From the NCBI RefSeq assembly GCF_020805785.1, contig NZ_JAJGZV010000001.1, forward strand, positions 496,001 to 560,000: a stretch of DNA of 64,000 nucleotides, in the 5' to 3' direction. The notes beneath the pieces are model-generated. The model was given only the letters and a program-made list of their open reading frames with translations, ran no database searches and was not told where the DNA came from. The DNA is from Flavobacterium chungbukense (GTDB lineage: Bacteria > Bacteroidota > Bacteroidia > Flavobacteriales > Flavobacteriaceae). How positions within the stretch are numbered: position 1 is the first letter of the stretch; each line of letters starts with the position of its first letter. This document shows, in pieces, positions 1 through 8,860 of the stretch. Made by a program: the position numbers and the translations under genes.

Positions 1-973
1 TTGGCTCCATTTCATAGTATTCATCTTTATAAGAGAATCCTTTGATAACGCTAATAACCGCTGCAGTTCCTGCTCCGAAGATTTCTTTCAAAGATCCATT
101 TTTAGCCGCTTCAACCAATTCTGAAACAATAACTGGACGAACTTCTACATTAAGACCTTCTTTTTCAGCCATTGCAATCAAACTTTTTCTCGTAACACCA
201 TCCAAAATTCTTTCACTTGTTGGAGCTGTTAATAAAGTATCGTTAATTCTGAAGAAAACGTTCATTGTTCCAGCTTCTTCTAATTTTGTATGTGTTGCAT
301 CATCAGTCCAAATAACTTGTTGGAAACCATCTTTGTTTGCCAAGTTAGTTGGATAAAATTGCGCTGCGTAGTTTCCAGCTGCTTTTGCAGCACCGATTCC
401 GCCATTTGCAGCTCTACTGAAATGTTCTGCAATAATTACTTTTACTTCTCCTCCATAATAAGCTTTTGCTGGAGAAAGTAAAATCATAAATTTATATTCA
501 TCAGAAGGATTTGCGATTACCCCAGGTCCTGTTGCAATCATAAAAGGACGGATGTACATACTTGCACCGTTTCCTCTCTGAATCCATTCTTGGTCGATTT
601 TTAATAATTCATTTAAACCATCCATAAAAATATCTTCTGGAACTTCTGGCATTGCCATACGAACAGCAGAATTATTGAAACGTTTGTAGTTTTCATCAGG
701 TCTAAACAACCAAACATCATTATTCTCATCTTTATAAGCTTTCATTCCTTCAAAAATAGCTTGTCCGTAATGAAAGACTTTTGATGATGGATCCATTAGA
801 ATAGGAGCATAAGGCTTAATGACCGGATTCTGCCATTGTCCGTCTTTATAATCACATTCAAATAAATGGTCTGTAAATACAGCACCAAAACTTAAGTTTT
901 CAAAGTCTACAGAGCTAATCTTAGACGAATCAGCTTTTCTGATTTCAATTTTGCTTGTTTGAGTTGTACTCAT
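1..973 (-). CDS. ilvE: Branched-chain amino acid aminotransferase, 3' end outside window
   Basis: PLP-dependent enzyme that catalyses the last step of valine, leucine and isoleucine synthesis and the first step of their breakdown, with 2-oxoglutarate/glutamate as partner. The protein starts MSTTQTSKIEIRK and reads through without a stop to the window edge, giving about 324 residues. Recognisable pieces are FGAVFTDHLF, GQAIFEGMKAY, a GNYAAQ segment, EAGTMNVFF and LDGVTRKSLIAMA, all in the order seen in class IV aminotransferases of the BCAT type. Family members of this kind are about 355 residues, so some 30 C-terminal residues lie outside the window. It is transcribed leftward, away from mnmD, and no operon partner is visible here. 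Confidence 0.93.
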   Translation of the reverse strand, partial: MSTTQTSKIEIRKADSSKISSVDFENLSFGAVFTDHLFECDYKDGQWQNPVIKPYAPILMDPSSKVFHYGQAIFEGMKAYKDENNDVWLFRPDENYKRFNNSAVRMAMPEVPEDIFMDGLNELLKIDQEWIQRGNGASMYIRPFMIATGPGVIANPSDEYKFMILLSPAKAYYGGEVKVIIAEHFSRAANGGIGAAKAAGNYAAQFYPTNLANKDGFQQVIWTDDATHTKLEEAGTMNVFFRINDTLLTAPTSERILDGVTRKSLIAMAEKEGLNVEVRPVIVSELVEAAKNGSLKEIFGAGTAAVISVIKGFSYKDEYYEMEP

Positions 974-1056
974 AGTTATGTAAGTTTTTTGTGAGATATT
1001 TTTCACTTCTGATATTTTAAAGTGATGATATCGTGTAAAATGGAAATTAATGAATG

Positions 1057-1064
1057 CAAAATTA
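1057..1064 (-). promoter_or_regulatory. Possible -7 box of ilvE promoter
   Basis: The minus strand reads TAATTTTG here, matching the Bacteroidota -7 consensus TAnnTTTG, about 85 nt upstream of the ilvE start. No clear -33 TTTG was found at the usual spacing, so the call is tentative. The rest of the 307-nt gap between ilvE and mnmD (974-1280) is AT-rich and shows no other gene. Confidence 0.35.
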
Positions 1065-1280
1065 CGTAAAATTATGTAAAATGCTTAGTGAAAATTCATT
1101 ATTTACTGGTTTTGACTGAGATTTATTTATCCTATAATAAAGTCAAATATTTAATTGATTTTTATAAAGAATTTATGAAAAAACTATCGATTTTTAAGGC
1201 TTTACGCATTAGTTTTGACGAAATTTGAATATTAAAATGCCTTGATAATCAATAAAAATCTATTGTAAATTTCGAAAAAA

Positions 1281-1943
1281 GTGAAAAGAGAAATAATTAA
1301 AACGCTAGATGGCTCAACTACAATTCATTTACCAGAATGGGATGAATGTTATCATTCTAAACATGGAGCAATTCAGGAAGCAAAACACGTATTTATAAAA
1401 AATGGTCTTTCATTGTTTGAAAAACCAATAAGTATATTAGAGATTGGTTTTGGAACAGGATTAAATGCTTTTATTACTTTTTTAGAAGCCATTCGAAAAA
1501 ATCAAAAGATTGATTATGTTGGAGTAGAAGCTTATCCAGTAGATGCGGAAGAAATTTTAGAAATGAATTATGCAGAGGAACTGCAAGCATTGGAATTTCA
1601 TAACATTTTCGAAAAAATGCATAAATCAGATTGGAATCAAAAAGTAGAAATTTGCGACCAGTTCTCGTTAACCAAAAGGAAACAATTTTTTGATGAAATT
1701 GACGATTTTGAAACTTTTGATTTGATTTACTTTGATGCCTTCGGATACAGAGTGCAACCGGAGCTTTGGAGTACAGAAATTTTTCAGAAAATGTACAATA
1801 GTTTGAAGCCTAATGGAGTCTTAGTAACATATGCAGCTCGTGGAGTTGTTAAGAGAAGTATGATTGCTGTAGGATTTACCGTCGAAAAATTAGCGGGGCC
1901 TCCTGGTAAACGAGAAATGTTTAGAGCCTTTAAAAACCTTTAG
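1281..1943 (+). CDS. mnmD: tRNA wobble-uridine methyltransferase MnmD-like (MnmC N-domain type)
   Basis: SAM-dependent methyltransferase of the MnmC N-terminal domain/DUF752 type, expected to methylate 5-aminomethyl-(2-thio)uridine at position 34 of certain tRNAs. The 220-residue protein contains HGAIQEAKHVFI (residues 28-39), the SAM-binding motif EIGFGTGLNAF (about 54-64), an acidic residue in GVEAYP, the FDAFGYR catalytic-region motif and a C-terminal GPPGKREMFRA. The oxidoreductase domain that makes up the second half of E. coli MnmC is absent, as in stand-alone MnmD proteins. The chosen start is GTG; no ATG lies further upstream in frame with a better context. It stands alone between ilvE and a small hypothetical gene. 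Confidence 0.85.
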   Translation: MKREIIKTLDGSTTIHLPEWDECYHSKHGAIQEAKHVFIKNGLSLFEKPISILEIGFGTGLNAFITFLEAIRKNQKIDYVGVEAYPVDAEEILEMNYAEELQALEFHNIFEKMHKSDWNQKVEICDQFSLTKRKQFFDEIDDFETFDLIYFDAFGYRVQPELWSTEIFQKMYNSLKPNGVLVTYAARGVVKRSMIAVGFTVEKLAGPPGKREMFRAFKNL

Positions 1944-2111
1944 AAACGAGTTGTTTAGAACGATTCTATATTGATTTATATGTTTTAAGAAAACGTATTC
2001 GTTGCTAAAGTTTTTAAAATAATTAGTTAAAAATGGAATTTATGTTGGTTAATTGTTTAAATTTGGCTCGAGTTTAAAAAATTAGATAACCCCCGAAAAT
2101 CTTATTTTATT

Positions 2112-2309
2112 ATGTCAAAAATGATGTTTGATTACACGAAATCAATACTTGAGAGAGTTAGTTTCGATCCGATACTTTTCTGCAAAGAGGTAGAAAAAGC
2201 TATCAAGACACTGTTACCTTATGAAATGGAACAATTACAAGAATGGTTATTAAGTTTTGTAATCGAAAAGCCAGAATTAAAACAAAGTCTACTACTTATT
2301 AAAGCATAA
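2112..2309 (+). CDS. Small hypothetical protein, 65 aa
   Basis: A small acidic, mostly helical protein starting MSKMMFDYTKSIL. It has no signal peptide or membrane segment. The pattern KEVEKAIKTLLPYEMEQLQEWLL suggests two amphipathic helices. I do not recognise a named family. Support for a real gene comes from the ATG placed after an AT-rich leader, the uninterrupted frame and a strong bidirectional terminator starting directly after the stop. It could be a small regulator or partner protein, but nothing in the sequence fixes its role. Confidence 0.6.
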   Translation: MSKMMFDYTKSILERVSFDPILFCKEVEKAIKTLLPYEMEQLQEWLLSFVIEKPELKQSLLLIKA

Positions 2310-2310
2310 A

Positions 2311-2337
2311 AAAAGGAGCCAAATTGGCTCCTTTTTT
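2311..2337. terminator. Bidirectional terminator
   Basis: GGAGCC / GGCTCC stem with a 5-nt loop, an A run on the left and a T run on the right. It serves the small gene on the plus strand and the convergent oxyR gene on the minus strand, with the two genes only about 30 nt apart. Confidence 0.85.
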
Positions 2338-2338
2338 A

Positions 2339-3283
2339 TTACGCTTTCTTTTGTAGCGGACTTATGATTTGAACGTTCTGAAAAACAATTGCGCCCTTTA
2401 CAACGCCTGCAATTGTAGATCGGATTGCGTCAATGATTTGCATTTTTAATTCGCTCTTTGGGTAAATCAAACTTACCTCGCGAGCAGGTTTAGGTTCCTT
2501 AAAGTTTCGAAGTTTCAGTTTATCGGATTCTTTTAAGTCTAAGGTGTGCAAGTACGGAAGTAACGTTGTGCCCAAACCTTCGTCGGCCAATTTAATTAGG
2601 GTTTCAAAACTACCGCTTTGAATCTGAAAATTACTTTGATCGGCATCAGAAACGCTTTTGCAAAGATTTAAAATTCCATCTCTAAAACAATGGCCATCTT
2701 GTAAAAGTAAGATTTCGTTCAGATTTAAATCAGAAACCTCTATTTCTTGTTTTCCAAAAATGGCATGCTGTTCAGGAATATATGCTACAAACGGTTCGAA
2801 ATACAAGACAATTTCCTTGATTTTTTCATCTTCTAATGGAGTTGCTGCGATCGCAGCGTCCAAATGGCCGTTTTTAAGTTTGAGTATAATTTCTTCTGTA
2901 TTTAATTCTTCGATTAAAAGTTTAACTTTTGGGTACTTTTTAATAAAATTATTTAAAAACATAGGAAGTAGCGTTGGCATAATCGTAGGAATGATTCCTA
3001 AACGAAATTCTCCGCCAATAAAACCTTTCTGCTGTTCTACAATATCTTTAATACGATCGGCTTCGTTTACGATATTCTTCGCTTGATTTACTATTTTCTG
3101 GCCAATATCGGTAAGTTGAATTGGCTTTTTACTTCTGTCGAAAATTAAAATATTAAGTTCTTCTTCAATCTTTTGTATTTGCATACTTAAGGTTGGCTGT
3201 GTTACAAAGCATTTTTCGGCGGCAAGTGTAAAATTTTTGTGCTCAGCAACCGCTAACACATATTGTAATTGAGTTATAGTCAT
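2339..3283 (-). CDS. oxyR: Peroxide-sensing LysR-type regulator OxyR
   Basis: LysR-type regulator with an N-terminal winged helix (residues 1-60, TLAAEKCFVTQPTLSMQIQ) and a substrate-binding-like C-terminal domain. The redox pair is visible: in QDGHCFRDGILNLCK the two cysteines fall at residues 199 and 208, the same numbers as the disulfide-forming cysteines of E. coli OxyR. An extra cysteine, C25, lies in the DNA-binding domain. The gene is 314 residues, close to the usual 305. It is divergent from dps, a classic OxyR target, with 106 nt between the two starts, which supports a peroxide-response role. The start ATG is followed by the typical TITQLQYVLAVAE opening of the family. Confidence 0.92.
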   Translation of the reverse strand: MTITQLQYVLAVAEHKNFTLAAEKCFVTQPTLSMQIQKIEEELNILIFDRSKKPIQLTDIGQKIVNQAKNIVNEADRIKDIVEQQKGFIGGEFRLGIIPTIMPTLLPMFLNNFIKKYPKVKLLIEELNTEEIILKLKNGHLDAAIAATPLEDEKIKEIVLYFEPFVAYIPEQHAIFGKQEIEVSDLNLNEILLLQDGHCFRDGILNLCKSVSDADQSNFQIQSGSFETLIKLADEGLGTTLLPYLHTLDLKESDKLKLRNFKEPKPAREVSLIYPKSELKMQIIDAIRSTIAGVVKGAIVFQNVQIISPLQKKA

Positions 3284-3303
3284 CTTGATAGTAATTTGTG
3301 ATG

Positions 3304-3363
3304 CAAAAATAAGAAAATATAATTTTTATTTATATTTATTTTATGAAAGTTGCTTTAGTTTTG
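3304..3363. promoter_or_regulatory. Divergent oxyR/dps promoter region
   Basis: A minus-strand -7 box TATTTTTG lies at 3304-3311 (for oxyR) and a plus-strand TAGTTTTG at 3356-3363 (for dps), 27 nt before the dps ATG. Neither has a convincing -33 TTTG, which would fit an activator-dependent dps promoter. The AT-rich stretch between them is the natural place for an OxyR site, but I could not define one. Confidence 0.5.
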
Positions 3364-3389
3364 TAGTAAATTAGTGTAAAAAATAGATT

Positions 3390-3869
3390 ATGAAAACAAA
3401 TATTTTAGGATTACCTGTAAAAGAATCAGAATTATTAGTAAAAGAATTGAATGTGCTTTTGTCCAACTTTCAAGTATATTATCAAAATTTGAGAGGAATT
3501 CACTGGAACATTCGAGGAAAACGTTTTTTTGATTTACATGTAAAATTTGAAGAATTATATACAGATGCACAATTAAAAATAGATATGATAGCCGAAAGAG
3601 TTTTGACAATTGGAGGAACACCATTGCATACTTTTGAAGATTACATCAAAAACAATAAATTAACAGTTGGGAAAAATATTTCTAATGATGAAAAAGCGGT
3701 TCAATTAATTGTTCATTCTTTATCTGATTTATTAAAAATAGAGAGAGAAATATTAAACAAATCGGACGAAATTAATGATGAAGGTACCAATTCTATGATG
3801 AGTGATTTCATTTCTGAGCAAGAAAAAACAATTTGGATGATGAATGCTTGGTTAGAAGAAACTCTCTAA
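3390..3869 (+). CDS. dps: DNA-protecting ferritin-like protein Dps
   Basis: Dps family miniferritin that oxidises and stores iron with hydrogen peroxide and shields DNA in starvation or oxidative stress. The 159-residue protein has the ferroxidase-site pattern GIHWNIRG (His), FFDLHVKFEELYTDAQ (His, Asp/Glu) and IDMIAERVLTIGGTP, in the order and spacing of the family, and the usual length. Cytoplasmic, with no signal peptide. It is divergent from oxyR, suggesting peroxide induction, and ends in its own terminator. Confidence 0.95.
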   Translation: MKTNILGLPVKESELLVKELNVLLSNFQVYYQNLRGIHWNIRGKRFFDLHVKFEELYTDAQLKIDMIAERVLTIGGTPLHTFEDYIKNNKLTVGKNISNDEKAVQLIVHSLSDLLKIEREILNKSDEINDEGTNSMMSDFISEQEKTIWMMNAWLEETL

Positions 3870-3890
3870 GGTATTGTTTTTTAGTAAAAT

Positions 3891-3929
3891 AGAAGCAGAA
3901 TGCGTTAAAAAATGCATTCTGCTTTTTTG
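3891..3929 (+). terminator. Terminator after dps
   Basis: An AGAAGCAGAATGC / GCATTCTGCTTTT stem is followed by a T run, starting about 20 nt after the dps stop. Confidence 0.85.
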
Positions 3930-3991
3930 TTTATGTTAAATTTCTATAAAAATCTCTTTGATTTTATTTGTTTAACGCTATTTTTGTTTTG

Positions 3992-4273
3992 ATGAAATTT
4001 GTAGCCCGCATATTATTATTCATATTTATTGCCTTTTTATCGACTCCGACAATTGTTCAGGCGATAAAGAAAGGTAATGGCACGGCTGTATCTTTTAGTA
4101 TTGCTGAAGAAGAAGTACATAAAGAACTTAAAAATGTAGTTCATCCAACGGTTTTAGAGCATGAAGTTTTAATTCCCGTTTGCATCGAGAAAAAAACAAT
4201 CATTTCTGAAAACATTGTAAAACTCGATAATATTTCTCCGAGCATATTTGCTCCACCTCCTAATTTGGTATAA
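3992..4273 (+). CDS. Small exported or membrane-anchored hypothetical protein
   Basis: A 93-residue protein from the ATG at 3992. The frame is open from a TTG at 3968, but the ATG start gives a standard signal peptide: MKFVAR followed by a hydrophobic stretch ILLFIFIAFL and a likely cleavage site after IVQA near residue 24. The mature part is short and has no recognised domain, ending in PPPNLV. It lies 84 nt upstream of the SulP transporter and could be co-transcribed with it. A role as an accessory protein to the transporter is possible, but nothing in the sequence shows it. Confidence 0.55.
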   Translation: MKFVARILLFIFIAFLSTPTIVQAIKKGNGTAVSFSIAEEEVHKELKNVVHPTVLEHEVLIPVCIEKKTIISENIVKLDNISPSIFAPPPNLV

Positions 4274-4357
4274 TACTTCCGATTATTTTGATCTTTAACC
4301 GCATTTCATTTTGAGATGGGGTAAATCTTTAATGAATAATTTTTTTAGTGTTGTATT

Positions 4358-6004
4358 ATGACAAAAAAAATCAATCTTTTTGCCAACCTTAAATCTGATT
4401 TTGCATCAGGTTTAGTGGTCTTTTTGGTGGCTCTTCCATTGTGTTTAGGTATTGCAATGGCTTCTGGAGCGCCATTATTTTCTGGAATTATCGCTGGTGT
4501 TGTGGGTGGTATCATTGTAGGATATTTGAGCCAGTCCCATATTAGTGTATCAGGTCCAGCTGCTGGGTTAACGGCTATCATTTTAACCGCAATTACCGAT
4601 TTAGGAGCTTTCGATGTTTTTTTAATGTCTGTTTTTATTGCTGGATTAATTCAATTAGCATTAGGATTTTTAAAAGCCGGAAGTATATCAAATTATTTTC
4701 CAACAAACGTCATTGAAGGAATGTTAGCCGGTATTGGAATTATTATCATCTTAAAACAAATACCACATGCTTTTGGTTATGATGCTGACTTTGAAGGAGA
4801 TCAGGCATTTATTCAAAATGATGGAAGTAATTCTTTTTCATTTTTATTTGATGTTTTAAATCATATTCATTTAGGAGCCGTGGTAGTTTCTGCAGTTTCA
4901 TTGGTGATTTTATTAGCTTGGGATAGGGTTCCTTTTTTAAAAAGAATCAAACTAGTTCCCGGAGCTCTGATTGCAGTTATTGCTGGAGTTGTTTTAAACG
5001 AAATATTTGTTTCTACAGGAAGTACTTTGGCAATTGCAAAAGAACATTTGGTTTCTTTGCCAGTTCCAAAATCTTTTGATGACTTTAAATCAATTATAAT
5101 TATGCCAGACTTCACCGCTGTTGCAAATCCGCAAGTTTGGGTAGTTGCTATTACGATTGCTATAGTGGCTTCTATTGAAACGCTTTTGTGTATTGAAGCT
5201 ACAGATAGAATGGATGTGCAAAAACGTTACACCAATACCAATGTAGAGCTTAGAGCACAGGGTGTGGGTAATATTATAAGTTCTCTTTTGGGAGGTCTGC
5301 CAATGACCTCTGTAGTAGTAAGATCTTCTGCTAATAATAATGCAGGAGCAAAATCTAAATTGTCTGCCATAATTCATGGTGTTCTTTTATTAATAAGTGT
5401 ATTGTCTATACCAGCAATTTTAAACAAAATTCCTTTGGCAACATTGGCAACAGTTCTGATTTTGGTTGGATATAAACTAGCAAAACCAGCAGCCTTTATG
5501 CATTTCTGGAAAAAGGGGAAATACCAGTTTGTCCCTTTCATTGCAACTTTGGTCTTTGTCGTTGCGACAGATTTGCTAAAAGGTGTTGCGCTGGGAATTG
5601 TTATCAGTATCATTTTTGTGTTGAGAGGAAATCTAAAAAGAGCTTATGTTTTCAAGAAAGAAGAATATGAAGATGGCGATATCATTCATATTGATTTGGC
5701 TCAGGAAGTTTCATTCTTGAACAAAGCGGCAATCAAACAAACATTGGCAGAAATTCCAGAAAATTCTAAAGTAATTATTAATGCGCATGATACGGAGTAT
5801 ATTTCGCACGATGTTTTAGATTTAATTCGTGAATTTAAAGAAACCCGCGCAATAGATGAAAACATCAAAGTGAAGCTTAAAGGATTTAAAGAAGCTTACG
5901 AATTAGAAAATACACCGGAGAACCACAACCATGTTACCATTGAACATTATTATGATGTAGCGAAAAGAGAAGTTGTTCAAAAAGAAGTAGTTAAAGGAGA
6001 ATGA
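4358..6004 (+). CDS. SulP family inorganic anion transporter with STAS domain
   Basis: Integral membrane transporter of the SLC26/SulP family, moving anions such as bicarbonate or sulfate. The 548-residue protein has about 10-12 membrane segments. It has the family opening DFASGLVVFLVALPLCLGIAMASGAP split over the first segments, then SGPAAGLTAI, and a cytoplasmic C-terminal STAS domain from about residue 440 (EVSFLNKAAIKQTL ... DTEYISHDVLDLIREF). The next gene, 114 nt downstream, is a carbonic anhydrase, which favours bicarbonate uptake as the job, as in other SulP/carbonic anhydrase pairs. The substrate is inferred from this context and not from residues. Start ATG follows an AT-rich leader. 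Confidence 0.9.
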   Translation: MTKKINLFANLKSDFASGLVVFLVALPLCLGIAMASGAPLFSGIIAGVVGGIIVGYLSQSHISVSGPAAGLTAIILTAITDLGAFDVFLMSVFIAGLIQLALGFLKAGSISNYFPTNVIEGMLAGIGIIIILKQIPHAFGYDADFEGDQAFIQNDGSNSFSFLFDVLNHIHLGAVVVSAVSLVILLAWDRVPFLKRIKLVPGALIAVIAGVVLNEIFVSTGSTLAIAKEHLVSLPVPKSFDDFKSIIIMPDFTAVANPQVWVVAITIAIVASIETLLCIEATDRMDVQKRYTNTNVELRAQGVGNIISSLLGGLPMTSVVVRSSANNNAGAKSKLSAIIHGVLLLISVLSIPAILNKIPLATLATVLILVGYKLAKPAAFMHFWKKGKYQFVPFIATLVFVVATDLLKGVALGIVISIIFVLRGNLKRAYVFKKEEYEDGDIIHIDLAQEVSFLNKAAIKQTLAEIPENSKVIINAHDTEYISHDVLDLIREFKETRAIDENIKVKLKGFKEAYELENTPENHNHVTIEHYYDVAKREVVQKEVVKGE

Positions 6005-6118
6005 TGAAATTTAAGCATTTTTATGTTTATAGAAATGTCAAAATTTAGGTAACTTTACATCAAGTTCATTTTTTGAGACCTTTATAACTTAGAAATTACC
6101 ACACAAAAAATAAAAAAA

Positions 6119-6754
6119 ATGAGAAAATTTTATGAGCAGTTATTAGAAAATAATAAAAAATGGGTAGAAAATTCATTGGCTTTAGACCCGAATTATTTTG
6201 CTGATTTAGCAAAAGGACAATCTCCGCCATTATTATGGATTGGATGTTCTGACAGCCGTGTTCCTGCAAACGAAATTGTTGGTGCAAAACCGGGAGAAGT
6301 ATTCGTTCATCGTAACATTGCCAATATGGTTGTGCACTCAGATATGAATATGCTAAGTGTTTTAGATTATGCTGTAAATGTGTTGAAAATTAAACACGTA
6401 ATTGTTTGCGGTCATTATGGATGCGGTGGTGTAAAAGCTGCTATGGGAAATCAGTCTGTTGGAATTATTGATAACTGGATTCGCCACATTAAAGATGAAT
6501 ACCGTTTACACGATAAATACTTAAATTCAATTGAAGATGAAACAGAACGTTTTAATGCTTTTGTTGAAATCAATGCAAAAGAACAAGTTTATAATCTGGC
6601 TAAAACATCAATTGTGCAAAACGCTTGGAGAAATGGTCAGGATTTAATGCTTCACGGATGGGTTTACGGTTTAAATTCTGGATTTGTTACAGATTTAAAT
6701 GTAAATATCGCTTCAAATGAAGAATTGGATGAAGTATATCAATTGAAATTTTAA
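6119..6754 (+). CDS. can: Beta-class carbonic anhydrase
   Basis: Zinc enzyme that interconverts CO2 and bicarbonate. The 211-residue protein has the zinc ligands and catalytic dyad of the beta class: C43, D45 and R47 in IGCSDSRVPANE, then H99 and C102 in CGHYGCGGVKAA. Length is normal for the family and there is no signal peptide, so it is cytoplasmic. It directly follows the SulP transporter gene on the same strand, so the two probably handle bicarbonate together. A terminator follows the gene. Confidence 0.95.
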   Translation: MRKFYEQLLENNKKWVENSLALDPNYFADLAKGQSPPLLWIGCSDSRVPANEIVGAKPGEVFVHRNIANMVVHSDMNMLSVLDYAVNVLKIKHVIVCGHYGCGGVKAAMGNQSVGIIDNWIRHIKDEYRLHDKYLNSIEDETERFNAFVEINAKEQVYNLAKTSIVQNAWRNGQDLMLHGWVYGLNSGFVTDLNVNIASNEELDEVYQLKF

Positions 6755-6775
6755 TTGAAAAAATATAATTTTAAA

Positions 6776-6808
6776 AAAAAATCGCTCTCAAAAAGGGCGA
6801 TTTTTTTT
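6776..6808. terminator. Bidirectional terminator
   Basis: ATCGCTC / GGGCGAT stem with A run before and T run after, between the convergent carbonic anhydrase and LETM1-related genes. Confidence 0.8.
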
Positions 6809-8009
6809 ATTCGTTTTCGTCTAGATTTTCGTTAAATGCCGATGGTAGCATTGTTGGAATAAACTTAATCAATATTGGCAGTAATAAACTTCCTCCAGGA
6901 AGTAAAAATATGGTCAGCGACGGAATGGTTTTACAAATATCCAAAAGCTGTTTTTTGACTTTCTTTTTCTCTTTAGCATCCAAATCTCTTGTTGTAGAAT
7001 AAGCTAGCAGAACGACAAGTTCCTTACTCTGCATAATTTCTCTCACAAGTCTGTTTTTATTTCGTGTAATCAGTTTTACAACGCTATGTGTCATCTGATC
7101 GTAAAAATGTTTAACCGGATTGGAGTAATTAAAATACGGAATCTTCTTTTTATGCGTGGTAATAAAAGTATTTGTTGTAGCAATGCTTTTAGCTGTAAAC
7201 TCATCAGAAATGCCCATCATTGATCCTAAAGAATACAAGAAATAAGCTTCTTCATTTTCTACAACGCCGTCACTCCAAAGTGCCATTCCGGCCATATCAA
7301 TAAGATAATATTGCTCTAATTTATTACTGAAATAATCCAATTGTAAATTCTCTAAGGTATCAACAGTAACTTTTGAAAATTTAGAATATCGAATCGAAGC
7401 TTCAAAGAGCTTAATCAACAAATCGTCATGAACAGATTTTACGGTTTTAGTTTTTAACGCTAAGCCAACAATTCCGAGAACGGTTTCTTCAATGCGTTTC
7501 AGATATTTTTCTGGGATTTGACCATGTTCTAGATATTGTCTAAAAGCTAAAACATCAATAAACAATAAAGCATTCGTTACTAAATGCGAGAAATTTTTAC
7601 TGATGATACTGTCATTTGTCTGAACTCTTTGATCAATTATATTTTCTAGAGATAGAGAAGGAGTATCTTTTGGCAATAAGATTTTAAACAAATTAAATCC
7701 TTCTGGATTCATCTGTTTGTAAAACTTTAAAACTTCTGAAATAAAGTTTTTAGGTTCCGAATTTCTTTTTTCTAAGCAAAAAACATGATAAAGCGTATTG
7801 AGTAACGCTGTTTTAGAAATTTCGGTTTTAAACCATCCTTTAATTGGAATCGGAATCTGTGAATCTATAGCAATAATATGTCCATAGATAAATCCTGTGT
7901 CTCTTACTTTATAGTAAAAAGAATCTACAGTTTCAAAAGGAATAGCTTCTGAAAACTTCTGTTCACTAAAAAACTTATCGATCCAGCCTGGTGCTGATGG
8001 GTTAATCAT
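6807..8009 (-). CDS. LETM1-related biofilm-associated protein
   Basis: A 400-residue protein whose C-terminal end (about 365-395, LLPGGSLLLPILIKFIPTMLPSAF) closely resembles the LETM1 signature around the membrane segment of the mitochondrial cation exchanger. The middle contains DMAGMALWSDGVVENEEAYFL, which resembles TerB-like acidic helical motifs. This architecture matches proteins annotated in Flavobacteriia as LETM1-related biofilm-associated. There is one likely membrane segment near the C-terminus and no signal peptide. It is transcribed alone, convergent with the carbonic anhydrase gene. The biochemical function is not known from the sequence. Confidence 0.75.
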   Translation of the reverse strand: MINPSAPGWIDKFFSEQKFSEAIPFETVDSFYYKVRDTGFIYGHIIAIDSQIPIPIKGWFKTEISKTALLNTLYHVFCLEKRNSEPKNFISEVLKFYKQMNPEGFNLFKILLPKDTPSLSLENIIDQRVQTNDSIISKNFSHLVTNALLFIDVLAFRQYLEHGQIPEKYLKRIEETVLGIVGLALKTKTVKSVHDDLLIKLFEASIRYSKFSKVTVDTLENLQLDYFSNKLEQYYLIDMAGMALWSDGVVENEEAYFLYSLGSMMGISDEFTAKSIATTNTFITTHKKKIPYFNYSNPVKHFYDQMTHSVVKLITRNKNRLVREIMQSKELVVLLAYSTTRDLDAKEKKKVKKQLLDICKTIPSLTIFLLPGGSLLLPILIKFIPTMLPSAFNENLDENE

Positions 8010-8072
8010 TGACTTTATTTTGCTGATGCAAAGCTATGTCTTTTTCTTGTTTTAGAATTAATTTTAAATGAA

Positions 8073-8107
8073 ATAACCGCTATATTTTGTGAAAATATAA
8101 CGGTTAT
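8073..8107 (-). terminator. Terminator after sodC
   Basis: Long hairpin with ATAACCG / CGGTTAT arms and an inner TATATTTT / AAAATATA stem, just downstream of the sodC stop on the minus strand. Confidence 0.7.
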
Positions 8108-8118
8108 GATGATTTTTC

Positions 8119-8646
8119 TTATTTGATGATTCCTGCACAAGCTACTCTTCCTCCCGCATCACCAGTTGGTTGCGTAGTAAAATCGTCTGTTCCTGCATGT
8201 ACAATTAATCCTTTTCCAAGAACATCTTTGTTAGAATCTCCACAGCCAACACACCATTCGTCTGTAGTAAGAGTGATCGATCCGTTACCTTTTGCATCAG
8301 CAGTAAAGTTTCCGATATCACCTTTGTGGTATTCGCCAACTCCCCATTTTCCATGTTTTTTGAATGTTGGATTCCAGTGACCGCCAGCAGAACTTCCGTC
8401 GGCAGCACTACAATCCGCTTTTTCATGAATGTGGATGGCATGCACTCCCGGTTCAAGACCAGTTATTTTTGCTGTAAACGTTACTTTACCATTTTTCTCA
8501 GTAAAAACAGCGGTTCCGGCAACTTTACTGTTGCTTTTTGGCTCGAGTGCAACTGTTAGCGTTTTTGCATCATTTGATTTTGTATTGGTCTTACAGCCAA
8601 TAACTAAGGCAGTAAGTATAGCGAAAGAAACGATTATCTTTTTCAT
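8119..8646 (-). CDS. sodC: Copper/zinc superoxide dismutase, lipoprotein
   Basis: Periplasmic or surface enzyme that converts superoxide to oxygen and hydrogen peroxide. The 175-residue precursor has a lipobox ending LVIGC with the lipidated cysteine at residue 18. Metal ligands are visible: H72 and H74 in HAIHIHEKADC, H90 in AGGHWNP, and further His/Asp in KHGKWGVGEYHKGDIGN, then GLIVHAGTDD near the end. The pair C79 and a late cysteine in GRVACAGI fits the structural disulfide of the family. It is a single-gene unit with its own terminator. Confidence 0.93.
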   Translation of the reverse strand: MKKIIVSFAILTALVIGCKTNTKSNDAKTLTVALEPKSNSKVAGTAVFTEKNGKVTFTAKITGLEPGVHAIHIHEKADCSAADGSSAGGHWNPTFKKHGKWGVGEYHKGDIGNFTADAKGNGSITLTTDEWCVGCGDSNKDVLGKGLIVHAGTDDFTTQPTGDAGGRVACAGIIK

Positions 8647-8860
8647 ATAGGAAGGCTTTTAAATTATTTATTAAGTAAATTTAACATAAAATAATGGAAT
8701 TGATAAGTCAGAAAAGTTAAAAAAAAGTCAAACTATTCTTTGTAATTTAAACTTCCATAAGATTAGTTCTGAAAAATATTGCGTAAATTCGAAGAACTTT
8801 TTAATGGTTAAAAATCTGAAAACCAATTTGATAAAAAGATAAAAGTTAATTTTTGATAAT

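Noticed and set aside
3388..3624. 78-residue frame antisense to dps
   Set aside because: It is a shadow of the well-supported dps gene on the other strand.
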